Origin: Spirochaetales bacterium
GTDB lineage: Bacteria > Spirochaetota > Spirochaetia > Sphaerochaetales > Sphaerochaetaceae
Assembly: GCA_022788185.1 (NCBI GenBank)
Contig: JALEVV010000063.1
Coordinates: 1 to 64,000 of the forward strand
Length of the DNA stretch: 64,000 nt
Direction: 5' to 3'
Part shown: positions 1 to 8,576 of the stretch, in pieces
Numbering within the stretch: position 1 is the stretch's first letter
Layout: each line of letters opens with the position of its first letter
Position numbers and translations under genes: made by a program
Notes under the pieces: model-generated
Seen by the model: only the letters and a program-made list of their open reading frames with translations
Told to the model about the DNA's origin: nothing
Database searches by the model: none

Positions 1-141
1 GCGGGAAATCAACGCCTGTGGAGACGAACATGGTGGACGACCGTGCGAACGCACCTAAGAAGCCCAACGTCGAGAAAGCAGGAATAGTTCCTGAGAATAC
101 GACTCAGGAAGCTCCCTGCCTTTAGGCGGGAGAGTTGTCAC
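1..141 (+). mobile_element. Right end of an IS200/IS605-family element (partial)
   Basis: The first 141 bases look like the 3' end of tnpB followed by the imperfect hairpin CTCCCTGCC-ttta-GGCGGGAG and then TTGTCAC. That arrangement is typical of IS200/IS605 right ends, where the terminal hairpin is bound by TnpA and the transcript of this region forms the TnpB guide (omega) RNA. The left part of the element lies outside the window, so I cannot tell whether a tnpA is present or the copy is active. The exact boundary, at or just after TTGTCAC, is inferred from the pattern. Confidence 0.65.
2..125 (+). pseudogene. tnpB: 3' fragment of tnpB, apparently frameshifted
   Basis: Frame 2 reads REINACGDEHGGRPCERT and then hits TAA at 56-58. 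Frame 3 continues with KKPNVEKAGIVPENTTQEAP and stops at 123-125. INACGD followed by an ERT..KPNV..AG..PENTTQEAP tail is what I recognise as the C-terminus of IS605-type TnpB. The two halves join if one base near position 56 is removed, so this copy seems to carry a +1 frameshift close to its end. The catalytic RuvC residues lie upstream of the window and cannot be judged. The shift falls after the last conserved zinc-finger/RuvC region, so some activity could remain. A sequencing error is the alternative. Confidence 0.6.
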
Positions 142-171
142 TTTTGATATATGGTGTGTTAGTCTGTGACT

Positions 172-1413
172 ATGTCACAAACGGAAACCACACCCTTACC
201 CCTATGGACCCGGGACTTCACCATCATCACCCTGGGCAGCGTTGTTTCGATGGTCGGTAACTCGCTCTCTGGATTCGCAATGAGCCTGATGGTTCTGGAC
301 TACACCTCATCACCGCTGTTCTATGCCATATATGTGATGGCCTTCACCTTTCCGCAGATAGCTGTTCCCATCTTCAGCGGGGCCCTGCTGGACAGATTTT
401 CCCGCAAAAAGACAATTTACACGCTGGACTTCATTTCAGCGGCACTGTACCTGGCCTCGGGAGTACTGCTTTCCACAGGCTGGTTCAGCTATCCTGTTTT
501 CGCCCTTCTCGTATTCCTTTTCGGGACGATACAGTCGGTCTATCAGGTGGCATACCAGAGCTTCTACCCCATGCTCATCACAAAAGGCAACTACAGCAAG
601 GCGTATTCCATTGCATCAATACTGGAATCGGTCAGCGTTTTCATAGTTCCCCTGTCCACCTTCATATACAACAGAATGGGTATTGCACCCCTGATGATGG
701 CCAATTCAGTCTGTTTCTTCACTGCGGCAGTGATGGAAAAACAGATCAGGGCTGAGGAAAAATATGTGAAAGCAGAAAAAGGCGGCGGGATCAGGCGGAT
801 GCTTTCAGATACCAGGGAGGGCTTTACATACCTGAAGTCGGAACGGGGACTGTTCTTCATAGCATTATATTTCCTCTTTTCATCACTGGGAGGTGGGGTC
901 AGCAACGTCGCACTGCTTCCCTATCTGAAGTCTTCCTACCCGGGAGGGGAATACTACTACCTCCTCATCGGCCTTTTCATGATGGCAGGAAGATCCATCA
1001 CATCCGTCTGGCACTACAGGCACACGCTGCCCACAGAGAGAAAATTCACCATCGCCCTTACCGTTTACCTTCTTATTGCGCTCTCTGAGGGAACGATGCT
1101 TTTCATGCCCCTGGCAGTGATGTTCGCAATGTCGTTCGCATCCGGTTGTCTCGGGGTGACCAGCTACACGATAAGGGTATCGGCCACACAAAGCTACGTC
1201 CCTGACGAAAAGAAGGGCCGCTTCAACGGAGCCTTCAACGTGCTGAGTGTCCTGGGGTCCCTCATCGGGCAGGGGGCGGCAGGCATTCTCTCAGAGATCA
1301 TGGACCTAAGATTCGTGATGCTTCTGACTCAGATGGTGGTATTCACTGCGGCATTAGTGATCATAAAGGGTCATAAAAAGGATGTTTCGGCTATTTACAA
1401 CAGGCAACAGTGA
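172..1413 (+). CDS. MFS transporter, probable drug/metabolite exporter
   Basis: A 413-residue integral membrane protein with about 12 hydrophobic segments and the major facilitator motif between TM2 and TM3 (GALLDRFSRKKT, residues ~68-79). The overall pattern resembles the MFS_3 group that includes macrolide and siderophore exporters, and the substrate cannot be told from sequence. The ORF track starts at a GTG at 166. The ATG at 172 (MSQTETTPL) is equally plausible and is used here; neither has a strong Shine-Dalgarno. It stands alone between an IS end and two tRNA genes, a position where acquisition by transfer is conceivable, but nothing in its composition proves that. Confidence 0.85.
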   Translation: MSQTETTPLPLWTRDFTIITLGSVVSMVGNSLSGFAMSLMVLDYTSSPLFYAIYVMAFTFPQIAVPIFSGALLDRFSRKKTIYTLDFISAALYLASGVLLSTGWFSYPVFALLVFLFGTIQSVYQVAYQSFYPMLITKGNYSKAYSIASILESVSVFIVPLSTFIYNRMGIAPLMMANSVCFFTAAVMEKQIRAEEKYVKAEKGGGIRRMLSDTREGFTYLKSERGLFFIALYFLFSSLGGGVSNVALLPYLKSSYPGGEYYYLLIGLFMMAGRSITSVWHYRHTLPTERKFTIALTVYLLIALSEGTMLFMPLAVMFAMSFASGCLGVTSYTIRVSATQSYVPDEKKGRFNGAFNVLSVLGSLIGQGAAGILSEIMDLRFVMLLTQMVVFTAALVIIKGHKKDVSAIYNRQQ

Positions 1414-1511
1414 AGAGTACGGGGATATTGTTGTCCAACACCCTTGAATAATCTTTCTGAAAATAGTAAATTATCCAAGTTGGTACAGGTATCGTATCGT
1501 CTTTACGTCTT

Positions 1512-1599
1512 GGAGAGATGTCCGAGAGGTCGAAGGAGACGGACTCGAAATCCGTTATGTGGCTTGTCTGCATCGAGGGTTCGAATCCCTCTCTCTCCG
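1512..1599 (+). tRNA. tRNA-Ser (anticodon CGA)
   Basis: An 88-nt class II tRNA. The acceptor stem GGAGAGA pairs with TCTCTCC, with discriminator G at 1599. The anticodon arm is ACGGA-CTCGAAA-TCCGT, giving anticodon CGA (reads UCG). A long variable arm follows, then the T-loop GGTTCGAATCC. No CCA is encoded. The ORF-track proteins over this locus on both strands are shadows. Confidence 0.95.
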
Positions 1600-1624
1600 T
1601 ACAAACCTGTCGCAGCACTCCTTT

Positions 1625-1710
1625 GGAGAGGTGTCCGAGTGGTCGAAGGTGCACGATTGGAAGTCGTGTAAGGTCAAAAGCCTTCGGGGGTTCGAATCCC
1701 CCCCTCTCCG
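1625..1710 (+). tRNA. tRNA-Ser (anticodon GGA)
   Basis: An 86-nt class II tRNA with acceptor stem GGAGAGG/CCTCTCC, anticodon arm CACGA-TTGGAAG-TCGTG (anticodon GGA, reading UCC and UCU), a long variable arm and the T-arm GGGGTTCGAATCCCC. It lies 25 nt after the first tRNA-Ser and is probably co-transcribed with it, ending at the terminator downstream. CCA is not encoded. Confidence 0.95.
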
Positions 1711-1720
1711 TAATCATAAC

Positions 1721-1756
1721 CGCTGTTGATGCAAATGCGTCGACAGCGTTTTTTTT
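1721..1756 (+). terminator. Rho-independent terminator of the tRNA-Ser pair
   Basis: The inverted repeat CGCTGT...ACAGCG, with inner pairing TGATGCA/TGCGTCG, is followed by a run of eight T. It begins 10 nt after the second tRNA. Confidence 0.85.
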
Positions 1757-1876
1757 GCTTGAGAAAGATGTTTCCATTTCATAAGGCTAGACAAATCTAA
1801 CTATAAAGGCATGACAGTGTCGTTATTTTTTTGACACCACGGTTAGTGAAAACCATGCAAAGGGAAGAAAAAGGAA

Positions 1877-2233
1877 ATGAAATGCATCGGAGTAGGTCTT
1901 GGTACCGCCGGTGCGGTAGTACCACAGCTTCCGGCCTTTCCCTTTCTCATGCTCTATGACTTCTGCTTTGCGCGTAGCAGTGAAAAGCTTAATACCTGGC
2001 TCAGGGGAACAAAGCTTTACAGGGACAATCCGGAGGACTTTGTGGCAGGCCTTGGCATGACGGTTAAAACCAAGATCCGGATCTTGGTCACCGTCACGCT
2101 GCTGATGAGCATCGGCTTCATCATGATGGGTGCAAAGGGCATAGTCCCGAGATGCATCGTCCAGGGCTGTGTCTGGGCCTTCCATATCATTTACTTCTGC
2201 TTTGGGGTAAAGACGATTCCTGCGGACAGTTAA
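1877..2233 (+). CDS. DUF454 (YbaN-like) small membrane protein
   Basis: A 118-residue protein with the DUF454/YbaN hallmark: a glycine-rich first helix followed by LPAFPF (family form LPTTPF), then FARSSEKLNTWL and the basic MTVKTKIRILV segment ahead of two more membrane helices. Family function is not established. The N-terminus is slightly shorter than usual. The ATG at 1877 follows a purine-rich stretch (AGGGAAGAAAAAGGAA), which supports translation here. The 149-aa minus-strand ORF over the same place has no recognisable features and is rejected. Confidence 0.8.
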   Translation: MKCIGVGLGTAGAVVPQLPAFPFLMLYDFCFARSSEKLNTWLRGTKLYRDNPEDFVAGLGMTVKTKIRILVTVTLLMSIGFIMMGAKGIVPRCIVQGCVWAFHIIYFCFGVKTIPADS

Positions 2234-2296
2234 TGGACTGTGAGGTCGTGTGAATGACTCTTTCTTATGCATCCTTTATGGGGTAAGATTCTTTCC

Positions 2297-3019
2297 ATGA
2301 AGATTACGATCCTTTCGATGTTCCCCGAATCCTTTGACTCATTTCAGTCATTTCCCGTGGTTAAGCGTGCCGTGGACAGGTCCCTGCTGGAGCTTGAGAT
2401 CGTTGACATCAGGAAGTTTGCCGGCGGTTCATTCAGGCACATTGATGATTCCCCGTGCGGTGGCGGTCCCGGGATGATCATGAGGATGGACACGCTCATG
2501 AGAGCCCTTGATAGCGTCAGGACACCCTCATCCCATGTGATATTGCTTTCCCCGAAGGGACAGCAGTATACCCAGAAGCGGGCACGGGAGCTTTCTGCAG
2601 CGGAACATCTCATCATAGTGTGCGGACACTATGAGGGCGTGGACAGAAGATTCGAGGATCATACCGATGAGATGATAAGCCTCGGGGATTACATCCTTAC
2701 CGGCGGGGAACTGCCTGCCATGTGCATCACGGACTCCATAGCCAGACTGCTGAAGGGTGCCCTCAGGGAGGGAGCAACCTCAGACGAAAGTCATGAAAAC
2801 GGTCTGCTGGAATATCCCCAGTACACGAAGCCGGTGGACTGGAATGGGGAAAAGGTGCCGGAAATACTACTTTCTGGCAACCATGGAGCCATCGATAAGT
2901 GGCGCAGGGTACAGGCCCTCAGGGATACCAGGAAATACAGACCGGACATGTTCATGAAATATGAAATGAGTGAAGAGGAGAAGAAGTGGCTTTCCGAAGC
3001 AGATCAGAATGATGAGTGA
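2297..3019 (+). CDS. trmD: tRNA (guanine-37-N1)-methyltransferase TrmD
   Basis: Methylates N1 of G37 next to the anticodon in tRNAs reading CNN codons, using S-adenosylmethionine, and so prevents frameshifting. The family signatures are present: GGGPGMIM near residue 60, HYEGVDRR near 115 and the knot-forming LGDYILTGGELPAM near 133. The ORF track starts at 2267, but TrmD proteins begin MKITILS.FPE, which places the start at ATG 2297 (240 aa). The usual neighbours rimM, rpsP and rplS are absent, so trmD is detached from its common operon. Its 3' end overlaps the convergent diguanylate cyclase gene by 16 bases. Confidence 0.95.
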   Translation: MKITILSMFPESFDSFQSFPVVKRAVDRSLLELEIVDIRKFAGGSFRHIDDSPCGGGPGMIMRMDTLMRALDSVRTPSSHVILLSPKGQQYTQKRARELSAAEHLIIVCGHYEGVDRRFEDHTDEMISLGDYILTGGELPAMCITDSIARLLKGALREGATSDESHENGLLEYPQYTKPVDWNGEKVPEILLSGNHGAIDKWRRVQALRDTRKYRPDMFMKYEMSEEEKKWLSEADQNDE

Positions 3020-4137
3020 AAGCGCAGCTTATCCTCATACATCAGCGCATCCGCCTTGCTGTAAAGCTCCTCAAGCACCAGGGAGGGATAGAGATCGCTT
3101 CTTACATACCCTACTGCGATACTCAATTCGGAAGAGTATTCACCGATCCAGGTATCGCAATGCATTTTCATTTCAGCTATGAGCTCCGGTATCCTTTCCG
3201 GGGCAACGGCAATTACCGCAGCCATCTCATCCCCGCCTATGCGGTAGCACTTTCCGAAGGGGGAAAACACGTTGCTTATTATAGTGGCCGCACCTTTTAT
3301 AAGCTCATCACCGGCCACGTGGCCCAGGGTATCATTGACCTTCTTGAGGCAGTTGATGTCAAATGAGAACACTGCAGTGTTCCTGGGAAGCTTCCTGATA
3401 CTGTATGTTTCCAGAGCCTCGTAGAAGGCATACCTGCTGTAAATTCCGGTCAGCACGTCGGTATTCAGCAGACTGTTCTGCCTGTTTATCTCCTCATCAT
3501 ATGAGAGCATCGAGTAATCTGAATAGTAGATGAAAAGCAGGATCGAACCCATTACCATGGAAATGCTGGCAGTGCGTATGACGCTGCCAGATATCTCCTG
3601 TATTGCGGCTCCGACCAGTATTATTACTATGATGAAGACAAGTGGTATGAGGTTTCTGCGATCAAAGGACCTGCTGAAAACCACTACACAGCAAATGACA
3701 TAGGCTATTGAATACAGATAGACAAGCATGTAGACCCACCATAGAGGCCCATGGTGCATATAGTTGTTTTCATCAAGGAAGTATGTCCATCCTGTAAAGA
3801 CCGAGCTGAACTGAAAAACCAGGTTCAGAAGGAGTATGCGAACTGTCACTTTGTCAGTTTTGCTCCTCCCGAGTATCTGACGGACGAAGAAAATCCCAGC
3901 CGCAGGGGTGAACACGTAATCCAGGAACTTTGCGAAATAATGAATGCTGCGGGTCCACCAGGGAGTCCCGTCGAGCATAACGGAAAGCCATTCGGAGAGA
4001 ACCGCTATCAGGATGATGATGTATGAGCGGTAAAACCTCCTCTTTGCATCCTTTGAAATGTGTGTATTCCCGTGAACCAGCAGGGTAAGGCAGAGGATGG
4101 ACAGACATGATATTACGATTACTGATGTATAGTGCAT
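3004..4137 (-). CDS. Membrane-bound GGDEF-domain protein (diguanylate cyclase)
   Basis: A 377-residue protein with roughly six to seven N-terminal hydrophobic helices (residues ~1-200) followed by a GGDEF domain. The active-site loop reads RIGGDEMA (GGDEM instead of GGDEF), and the upstream metal/substrate motif DINCLKKVNDTLGH is intact, so c-di-GMP synthesis is likely. No I-site RxxD precedes the loop in the usual position. The start is supported by GGGGAGG eight bases before the ATG. The membrane region resembles 7TM sensory modules, ligand unknown. It is convergent with trmD and lies just downstream of the SRP RNA gene on the same strand. Confidence 0.88.
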   Translation of the reverse strand: MHYTSVIVISCLSILCLTLLVHGNTHISKDAKRRFYRSYIIILIAVLSEWLSVMLDGTPWWTRSIHYFAKFLDYVFTPAAGIFFVRQILGRSKTDKVTVRILLLNLVFQFSSVFTGWTYFLDENNYMHHGPLWWVYMLVYLYSIAYVICCVVVFSRSFDRRNLIPLVFIIVIILVGAAIQEISGSVIRTASISMVMGSILLFIYYSDYSMLSYDEEINRQNSLLNTDVLTGIYSRYAFYEALETYSIRKLPRNTAVFSFDINCLKKVNDTLGHVAGDELIKGAATIISNVFSPFGKCYRIGGDEMAAVIAVAPERIPELIAEMKMHCDTWIGEYSSELSIAVGYVRSDLYPSLVLEELYSKADALMYEDKLRFHSSF

Positions 4138-4157
4138 GTTTCCTCCCCTTCTGAAAC

Positions 4158-4262
4158 AAAAAAAGCGACAAATTTACCAGGTCACATATAACATCCTCTG
4201 ACCGCTGCTACATTCCTGTCCTGACGGGGTTGGGAGGCGTATATTGCCTGGGATCTGTCGCT
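4158..4262 (-). ncRNA. ffs: Signal recognition particle RNA (bacterial small, 4.5S type)
   Basis: On the minus strand the sequence contains GTCAGGACAGGAATGTAGCA followed by GC, the domain IV core of SRP RNA (consensus GUCAGGxCCGGAAGGxAGCAGC). The C-G pair that normally closes the GGAA loop is replaced by A-U, a compensated change. The flanks pair as expected for a long hairpin: GCGACA with TGTCGC, CCAGG with CCTGG, ATAT with ATAT, CCTC with GAGG and ACC with GGT. A run of seven T follows the last stem and serves as terminator. The 3' end is firm, and the 5' end may lie a few bases further out. It sits divergent from dnaX; in Firmicutes this RNA is also a dnaX neighbour. Confidence 0.88.
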
Positions 4263-4405
4263 AAGGAAGACATGGGAGTCGGACCCAATATGAAAGACCG
4301 CTTCTTCCGTTTTTCATCATGAATGATTTTTTCACTTTTGAAAAGGGGGTTGTGGTGTATAAAGAGGTTTTCATGGTATACTTTTCATCTGACTAAGGAG
4401 ATGAG

Positions 4406-6115
4406 ATGGCATACGAAGTAACCGCTACCAGGAAAAGGCCGCAGGCATTTGAAAAACTAGTAGGACAGGAATTCGTGGTTTCCACGATAGAGAATGCCAT
4501 CGAGAGCGGAAGAATTGCCCACGCATATCTCTTTTCAGGCCCAAGAGGTGTCGGAAAGACATCCTCTGCCCGTCTGCTTGCAAAGGCACTGAACTGCGAG
4601 CATGGTCCGACGGCACACCCCTGCGGGGAGTGTGTGTCATGCCGGGAGATAACCCAGGGATACAGTACCGATGTTATCGAGATCGACGGTGCTTCCAACA
4701 CCAGCGTCAACGACATCAGGGTCATCAAGGATGAGGTGCTCTTTCCGCCCCAGTCATCGAGGTATAAAATATACATCATCGATGAGGTTCACATGCTGAG
4801 CACCAGTGCGTTCAACGCACTTCTCAAGACCATCGAGGAACCGCCTGAGTATATCATATTCATCTTTGCGACCACCGAACTGCAGAAGGTTCCGGCCACA
4901 ATTCGCTCCCGCTGTCAGCAGTTTCATTTCCAGCTGATACCCCTCGAAACGATAAAGGGATGTCTCAGGGAAGCTGCGGCAGAAATGGGAATTCAGGCCG
5001 ATGATGACGCCCTCTTCTGGATAGCGCGTGAAGGTAACGGCTCGATGAGGGATGCCTATACCCTTTTCGACCAGGTCGCAGCCTTCTCCCAGGACCACAT
5101 CACCCTTGACAAGATAAAGAACAAGCTCGGCCTTGTCGGCAGCGATCAGATCGCAAGGATAGTTGAAGCTGCGATAACAGGCAACAGTGCCTCTGCACTG
5201 AGGGAGTTCAGTTCCATCCTGGCAAAGGGAATTTCCGTGGAACAGTGCATCAGGGACCTGACGTCCTTCTTCCGTGCCGTCCTTTTCATCAGGCAGGGAA
5301 TAACCGATGAGGATCTGCTGAACATGAGGACAGAGGAAATACCCGACAGCGTGCTTTCAATGCTTTCCCCGGCCCAGGCGGAAGCCGCACTGAGATCACT
5401 CCTGCAGCTATACAGGGAGATAAGATACTCCATATCACCCAGGTTTGAGGCGGAGCTTTTCATATCAAGACTCAGCAGTCTTCCATTCCTCACCTCTCCT
5501 GAGGAGCTCGTGAAGAAGCTTGAGGAGATGAAGAAGGATGTAGCCGCAGGCAAGGTGACCGTCGTCAGGGAGCGTTCCCTGTCCCTCGTCCAGCCGACAG
5601 TCCAGGTAACCGCTACCCAGGAAGTCAGAAAAGAAGCAACTACTGAGCCGGTGAAAAGTCCCACCCCTGAACCGGTAAAAGCTGTTGCCCCCGAACCTGT
5701 AACGAATGCTCCCTTGGAAACTGTCCCCACTCCTGAAATGAAGACTCCCGTGGAGGCTGTACCGGAGCCAGTGAAGAAGGCAAAACGGATTCCGGTGCTG
5801 GAAGATATAAAGAAGCTTGCTGCCTCAGGCGATATCGATCATGTATTCGGACTTCAGAACGCCCTCAATAACGTAAACGGCGTGACACTGGCCGAAGACG
5901 GAACCCTCGAACTCAGGACGAACTCCCTTCTGCCCGCAAAAACCATAAGATCCAATTCAAAGCTCATAAGGGAACTGCTTGAAAGGGAGACCGGCTTTGA
6001 CGGTGCGATAAACAGCTTTGCAGCCGAAAAACAGAAGGAACGGGTGAACCCCGTCCTTGAGAAGCTTGCAACCAGCTTCAGGGGAACCGTCATAAGCGAA
6101 CAGGAGGATTTATGA
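4406..6115 (+). CDS. dnaX: DNA polymerase III subunits gamma/tau
   Basis: The clamp-loader ATPase, 569 aa. Walker A is GPRGVGKTS (residues ~46-54). A four-cysteine zinc module follows (C64, C73, C76, C79 in LNC..PCGECVSC), then Walker B DEVHML near 119 and the SRC arginine-finger motif near 170. A Pro/Glu/Val-rich linker of repeated EPVK units (~400-460) joins a short C-terminal domain. The start is supported by AAGGAG seven bases upstream. It overlaps ybaB by four bases (ATGA). dnaX-ybaB-recR is a widely conserved operon. Confidence 0.96.
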   Translation: MAYEVTATRKRPQAFEKLVGQEFVVSTIENAIESGRIAHAYLFSGPRGVGKTSSARLLAKALNCEHGPTAHPCGECVSCREITQGYSTDVIEIDGASNTSVNDIRVIKDEVLFPPQSSRYKIYIIDEVHMLSTSAFNALLKTIEEPPEYIIFIFATTELQKVPATIRSRCQQFHFQLIPLETIKGCLREAAAEMGIQADDDALFWIAREGNGSMRDAYTLFDQVAAFSQDHITLDKIKNKLGLVGSDQIARIVEAAITGNSASALREFSSILAKGISVEQCIRDLTSFFRAVLFIRQGITDEDLLNMRTEEIPDSVLSMLSPAQAEAALRSLLQLYREIRYSISPRFEAELFISRLSSLPFLTSPEELVKKLEEMKKDVAAGKVTVVRERSLSLVQPTVQVTATQEVRKEATTEPVKSPTPEPVKAVAPEPVTNAPLETVPTPEMKTPVEAVPEPVKKAKRIPVLEDIKKLAASGDIDHVFGLQNALNNVNGVTLAEDGTLELRTNSLLPAKTIRSNSKLIRELLERETGFDGAINSFAAEKQKERVNPVLEKLATSFRGTVISEQEDL

Positions 6116-6420
6116 CAATAGACGAAAACACATTCAAAAACATGTTCGGGAACCTTTCCGAAATAGAGAAGACAGCAAAGGATTATGCAAAGCAGATGGA
6201 AGCGATCACCGTCACGGGAAGTGCCGGTGCCGGGCTTGTGAACATCACCGTCAACGGTAAGGGCAGGGTCACCTCCGTCCAGATCTCAGAACAGGTGTAT
6301 GAACTCGGCGATGTCCATACCGCAGAGGTCCTTATCGCAGCTGCCTTCAATGATGCCGTGGAAAAGGCTGAGAAAGAGAAGATGGCAATGGCTTCCGACA
6401 TCACGAAGTTCTTCAGATGA
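6112..6420 (+). CDS. ybaB: Nucleoid-associated protein YbaB/EbfC
   Basis: A 102-residue DNA-binding protein of the YbaB/EbfC family: an N-terminal helix, the VTGSAGAGLVNITVNGKG beta-strand core and a charged C-terminal helix. Members bind DNA as tweezer-like dimers, and the Borrelia orthologue is the regulator EbfC. It is coupled to dnaX upstream and recR downstream by ATGA overlaps, so all three are almost certainly one transcript. Confidence 0.93.
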   Translation: MTIDENTFKNMFGNLSEIEKTAKDYAKQMEAITVTGSAGAGLVNITVNGKGRVTSVQISEQVYELGDVHTAEVLIAAAFNDAVEKAEKEKMAMASDITKFFR

Positions 6421-7004
6421 ACGCACTGGAAAACCTTATCAGACAGCTCTCACGTCTTCCCGGAGTGGGAGCCAAAAGTGCAACAAGGATGGCCTATCAC
6501 CTATTAAAGTGTGATGAAAGCTACAATGAAAAGCTTTCTGATGCCATCGGAACAATAAAGGAAAAGATTCATAAGTGTTCAGTATGCGGTTCCTATACCG
6601 AGACAGACCCCTGTGAGCTCTGCAGTGATCCCAAAAGGGACCACACGCTTCTGTGCATCGTCGAACAGCCCCAGGATGTAATGACGATTCAGAACAGCGG
6701 CATTTACAATGGCATGTACCATGTGCTCGGAGGAGCCATCGATCCCCTGAACGGAGTCGGCCCAGAGGACCTTTCCTTCCGTGAGCTGAGGGAAAGGATA
6801 AAAAACGGTTCCTTCTCAGAAGTAATAATCGCCACGAATCCGACTGAGGAAGGTGACACCACTGCCCTTTATATCAGGCACGTGCTTCAGGATACGGGCA
6901 TAACCGTTTCCCGTCTTGCAGCCGGACTCCCGATAGGAGGGGACCTGGAGTATGCCGACAGACTTACCCTGGCCCGCTCGATAAAGGGAAGGGTCAGTTT
7001 CTGA
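6417..7004 (+). CDS. recR: Recombination protein RecR
   Basis: A 195-residue RecR, acting with RecF and RecO in gap repair. Helix-hairpin-helix LPGVGAKSATRMA at residues 13-25, four-cysteine zinc finger (CSVCG...CELC, ~56-70), then a Toprim domain (CIVEQPQDV near 80 to TNPTEEGD near 140) and the C-terminal RLAAGLPIGGDLEYAD motif. Its 3' end runs 11 bases into the convergent solute-binding-protein gene. recF lies 30 kb away in the origin block. Confidence 0.95.
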   Translation: MNALENLIRQLSRLPGVGAKSATRMAYHLLKCDESYNEKLSDAIGTIKEKIHKCSVCGSYTETDPCELCSDPKRDHTLLCIVEQPQDVMTIQNSGIYNGMYHVLGGAIDPLNGVGPEDLSFRELRERIKNGSFSEVIIATNPTEEGDTTALYIRHVLQDTGITVSRLAAGLPIGGDLEYADRLTLARSIKGRVSF

Positions 7005-8481
7005 ACGAGGCATCATAGAAGTAGAAGCCGTTATTCTCCTTCACACCCTCAAGCCTGCTTCTGTAGAGATATCCGCTGTTGTAGTGGCCTGCCACTATGA
7101 CAGGCAGATACTCCTCACAGTACTCCTGGATATCATCCCAGATTTCCGCAGCTTCCCCATAACTCTCGCTTTCGGAAAAGGCTGAAAGCAGCTCCTGCAG
7201 GTGCTCATCATCGCTCCACCCCGCATACGTGGGATCGAAGAAGAGCTTCAGGGACGGAAGCGGCACAGCGGTCATGGCGGTGATGCAGAGGTCGTATTTA
7301 TCCTCCTGACTTCTCCAGGCCATCATGGTGGACCAGTCCGTCACCAGGAGTTCCACCTTCATTCCGGCCTTCTCCAGCTCGCTTTTGATGAAAAGCGCCG
7401 CCTTATCCATGTTGGAAAGATTGCTTGTGAGGATTGTGAAGGTCTCTCCGGCATAACCGCACTCAGACAGGATTTTTCCTGCCTCAGCCTTATTATTGAG
7501 GCCATAGGCACCTTCCCTGTTAGGCCACAGCTCCTGCCAGGCTTCCATGTATCCATGATTCAGCGTGAAGCCCTCCTCACCGTAGCATGCCTTCATGACT
7601 CCCTCGAGATCGAGGGCTGTATTTACTGCCTTTCGTATTTCCCTGTTTCCGGCAATGGGACCCCTTTTATTGAAGAGAAGCACGAAGGATCCAGTCTCAT
7701 CACCAAGGGAGAGAACCACATCCTCATTGGCCCTCAGTCTTGAAAAATCACTGCTCATGACGTCATTCATGAAATCATAAGTACCGGTCTCACACCCCAG
7801 GGTCCTGACTGCCGATTCAGGCACGAAGTGGTAGACGAGTCTCTTCACCTCAGCCTTCCTGATGCCCTCATACCCCTCATAGCGATCAAGGGTAACAGCT
7901 ACTCCCGCCTCATAACTCACGAAGCGGTAAGGACCGGTTCCGATATATGATTTGAGAAAACCGTTTTCATCGGTATTTTCAAGGGACTCCCTTGCAATGA
8001 TGACCGCGGCATAGGGACTTTCCGCCATCATCTGATCCAGGAAGATGACGGGATGGTCAAAGTTTATTGAAACCCTGTCACCCTCAGATACGAAGCGTGA
8101 TTCGCCGCACATCTTCCTGATGGCTGCGTAGTTGTCTATCCAGCGGTTCAGGGAGAGAGTGACATCCTCCGCATCCATCTCCCTTCCGTTATGGAAGGTA
8201 ACTCCCTTTCTTAAGGTGAAGACCCACTTCCGTCCACCGTCAAGCATCTCATAACTTTCGGCAAGCAGCGGATAGGGTTTGGAGTCGTCACCCCTGTCAA
8301 TGAATCTTTCAAGCGTGTTGCCGCAGAGTATGTAGCGTATTACCTGGGATGAATTCTTATGAACATCCAGGGTAGGCATCTCCTGGGAGAGGGCAATGTC
8401 AATCGTATCCTTCACACTCTCTTTTTCGGTGCAGGACAGGAGCATCAGGGTAATCATCAGTAGTAGTATCAGCTTTTTCAT
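6994..8481 (-). CDS. Solute-binding lipoprotein of a peptide/nickel-type ABC transporter (SBP family 5)
   Basis: A 495-residue protein starting with a lipoprotein signal, KKLILLLMITLMLLSC, so Cys is the acylated residue and the protein should be membrane-tethered. The body fits SBP_bac_5: PYPLLAESYEMLDGGRKWVF, FHNGREMDAEDV, GTGPYRFVSY and the C-terminal lobe. No permease or ATPase gene is adjacent, so it is an orphan binding protein or serves a transporter elsewhere. The ORF track begins one codon earlier at a TTG; ATG 8481 is preferred. The ligand (oligopeptide, sugar or other) cannot be assigned. Confidence 0.85.
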   Translation of the reverse strand: MKKLILLLMITLMLLSCTEKESVKDTIDIALSQEMPTLDVHKNSSQVIRYILCGNTLERFIDRGDDSKPYPLLAESYEMLDGGRKWVFTLRKGVTFHNGREMDAEDVTLSLNRWIDNYAAIRKMCGESRFVSEGDRVSINFDHPVIFLDQMMAESPYAAVIIARESLENTDENGFLKSYIGTGPYRFVSYEAGVAVTLDRYEGYEGIRKAEVKRLVYHFVPESAVRTLGCETGTYDFMNDVMSSDFSRLRANEDVVLSLGDETGSFVLLFNKRGPIAGNREIRKAVNTALDLEGVMKACYGEEGFTLNHGYMEAWQELWPNREGAYGLNNKAEAGKILSECGYAGETFTILTSNLSNMDKAALFIKSELEKAGMKVELLVTDWSTMMAWRSQEDKYDLCITAMTAVPLPSLKLFFDPTYAGWSDDEHLQELLSAFSESESYGEAAEIWDDIQEYCEEYLPVIVAGHYNSGYLYRSRLEGVKENNGFYFYDASFRN

Positions 8482-8524
8482 CAAAATCCATAGTAGAGAA
8501 AAAAAAGACTGACTACAAGAGACG

Positions 8525-8552
8525 CAAAATGCCCCGCCGGAAGGCAGGGCAT
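8525..8552 (-). terminator. Terminator of the SDR gene
   Basis: Read on the minus strand, ATGCCC.GCC-ttcc-GGC.GGGCAT is followed by TTTT. It sits 25-50 bases after the dehydrogenase stop codon. Confidence 0.7.
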
Positions 8553-8576
8553 CTGAAACGCGTTTCCAGAAGAAAC

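Noticed and set aside
1391-1784. Several ORFs on both strands over the tRNA genes
   Set aside because: They are translations of tRNA-Ser sequence and its complement.
1823-2272. 149-aa minus-strand ORF
   Set aside because: It overlaps the DUF454 gene completely, has low-complexity His/Arg/Asp-rich translation and no recognisable motif. The plus-strand frame has clear family signatures.
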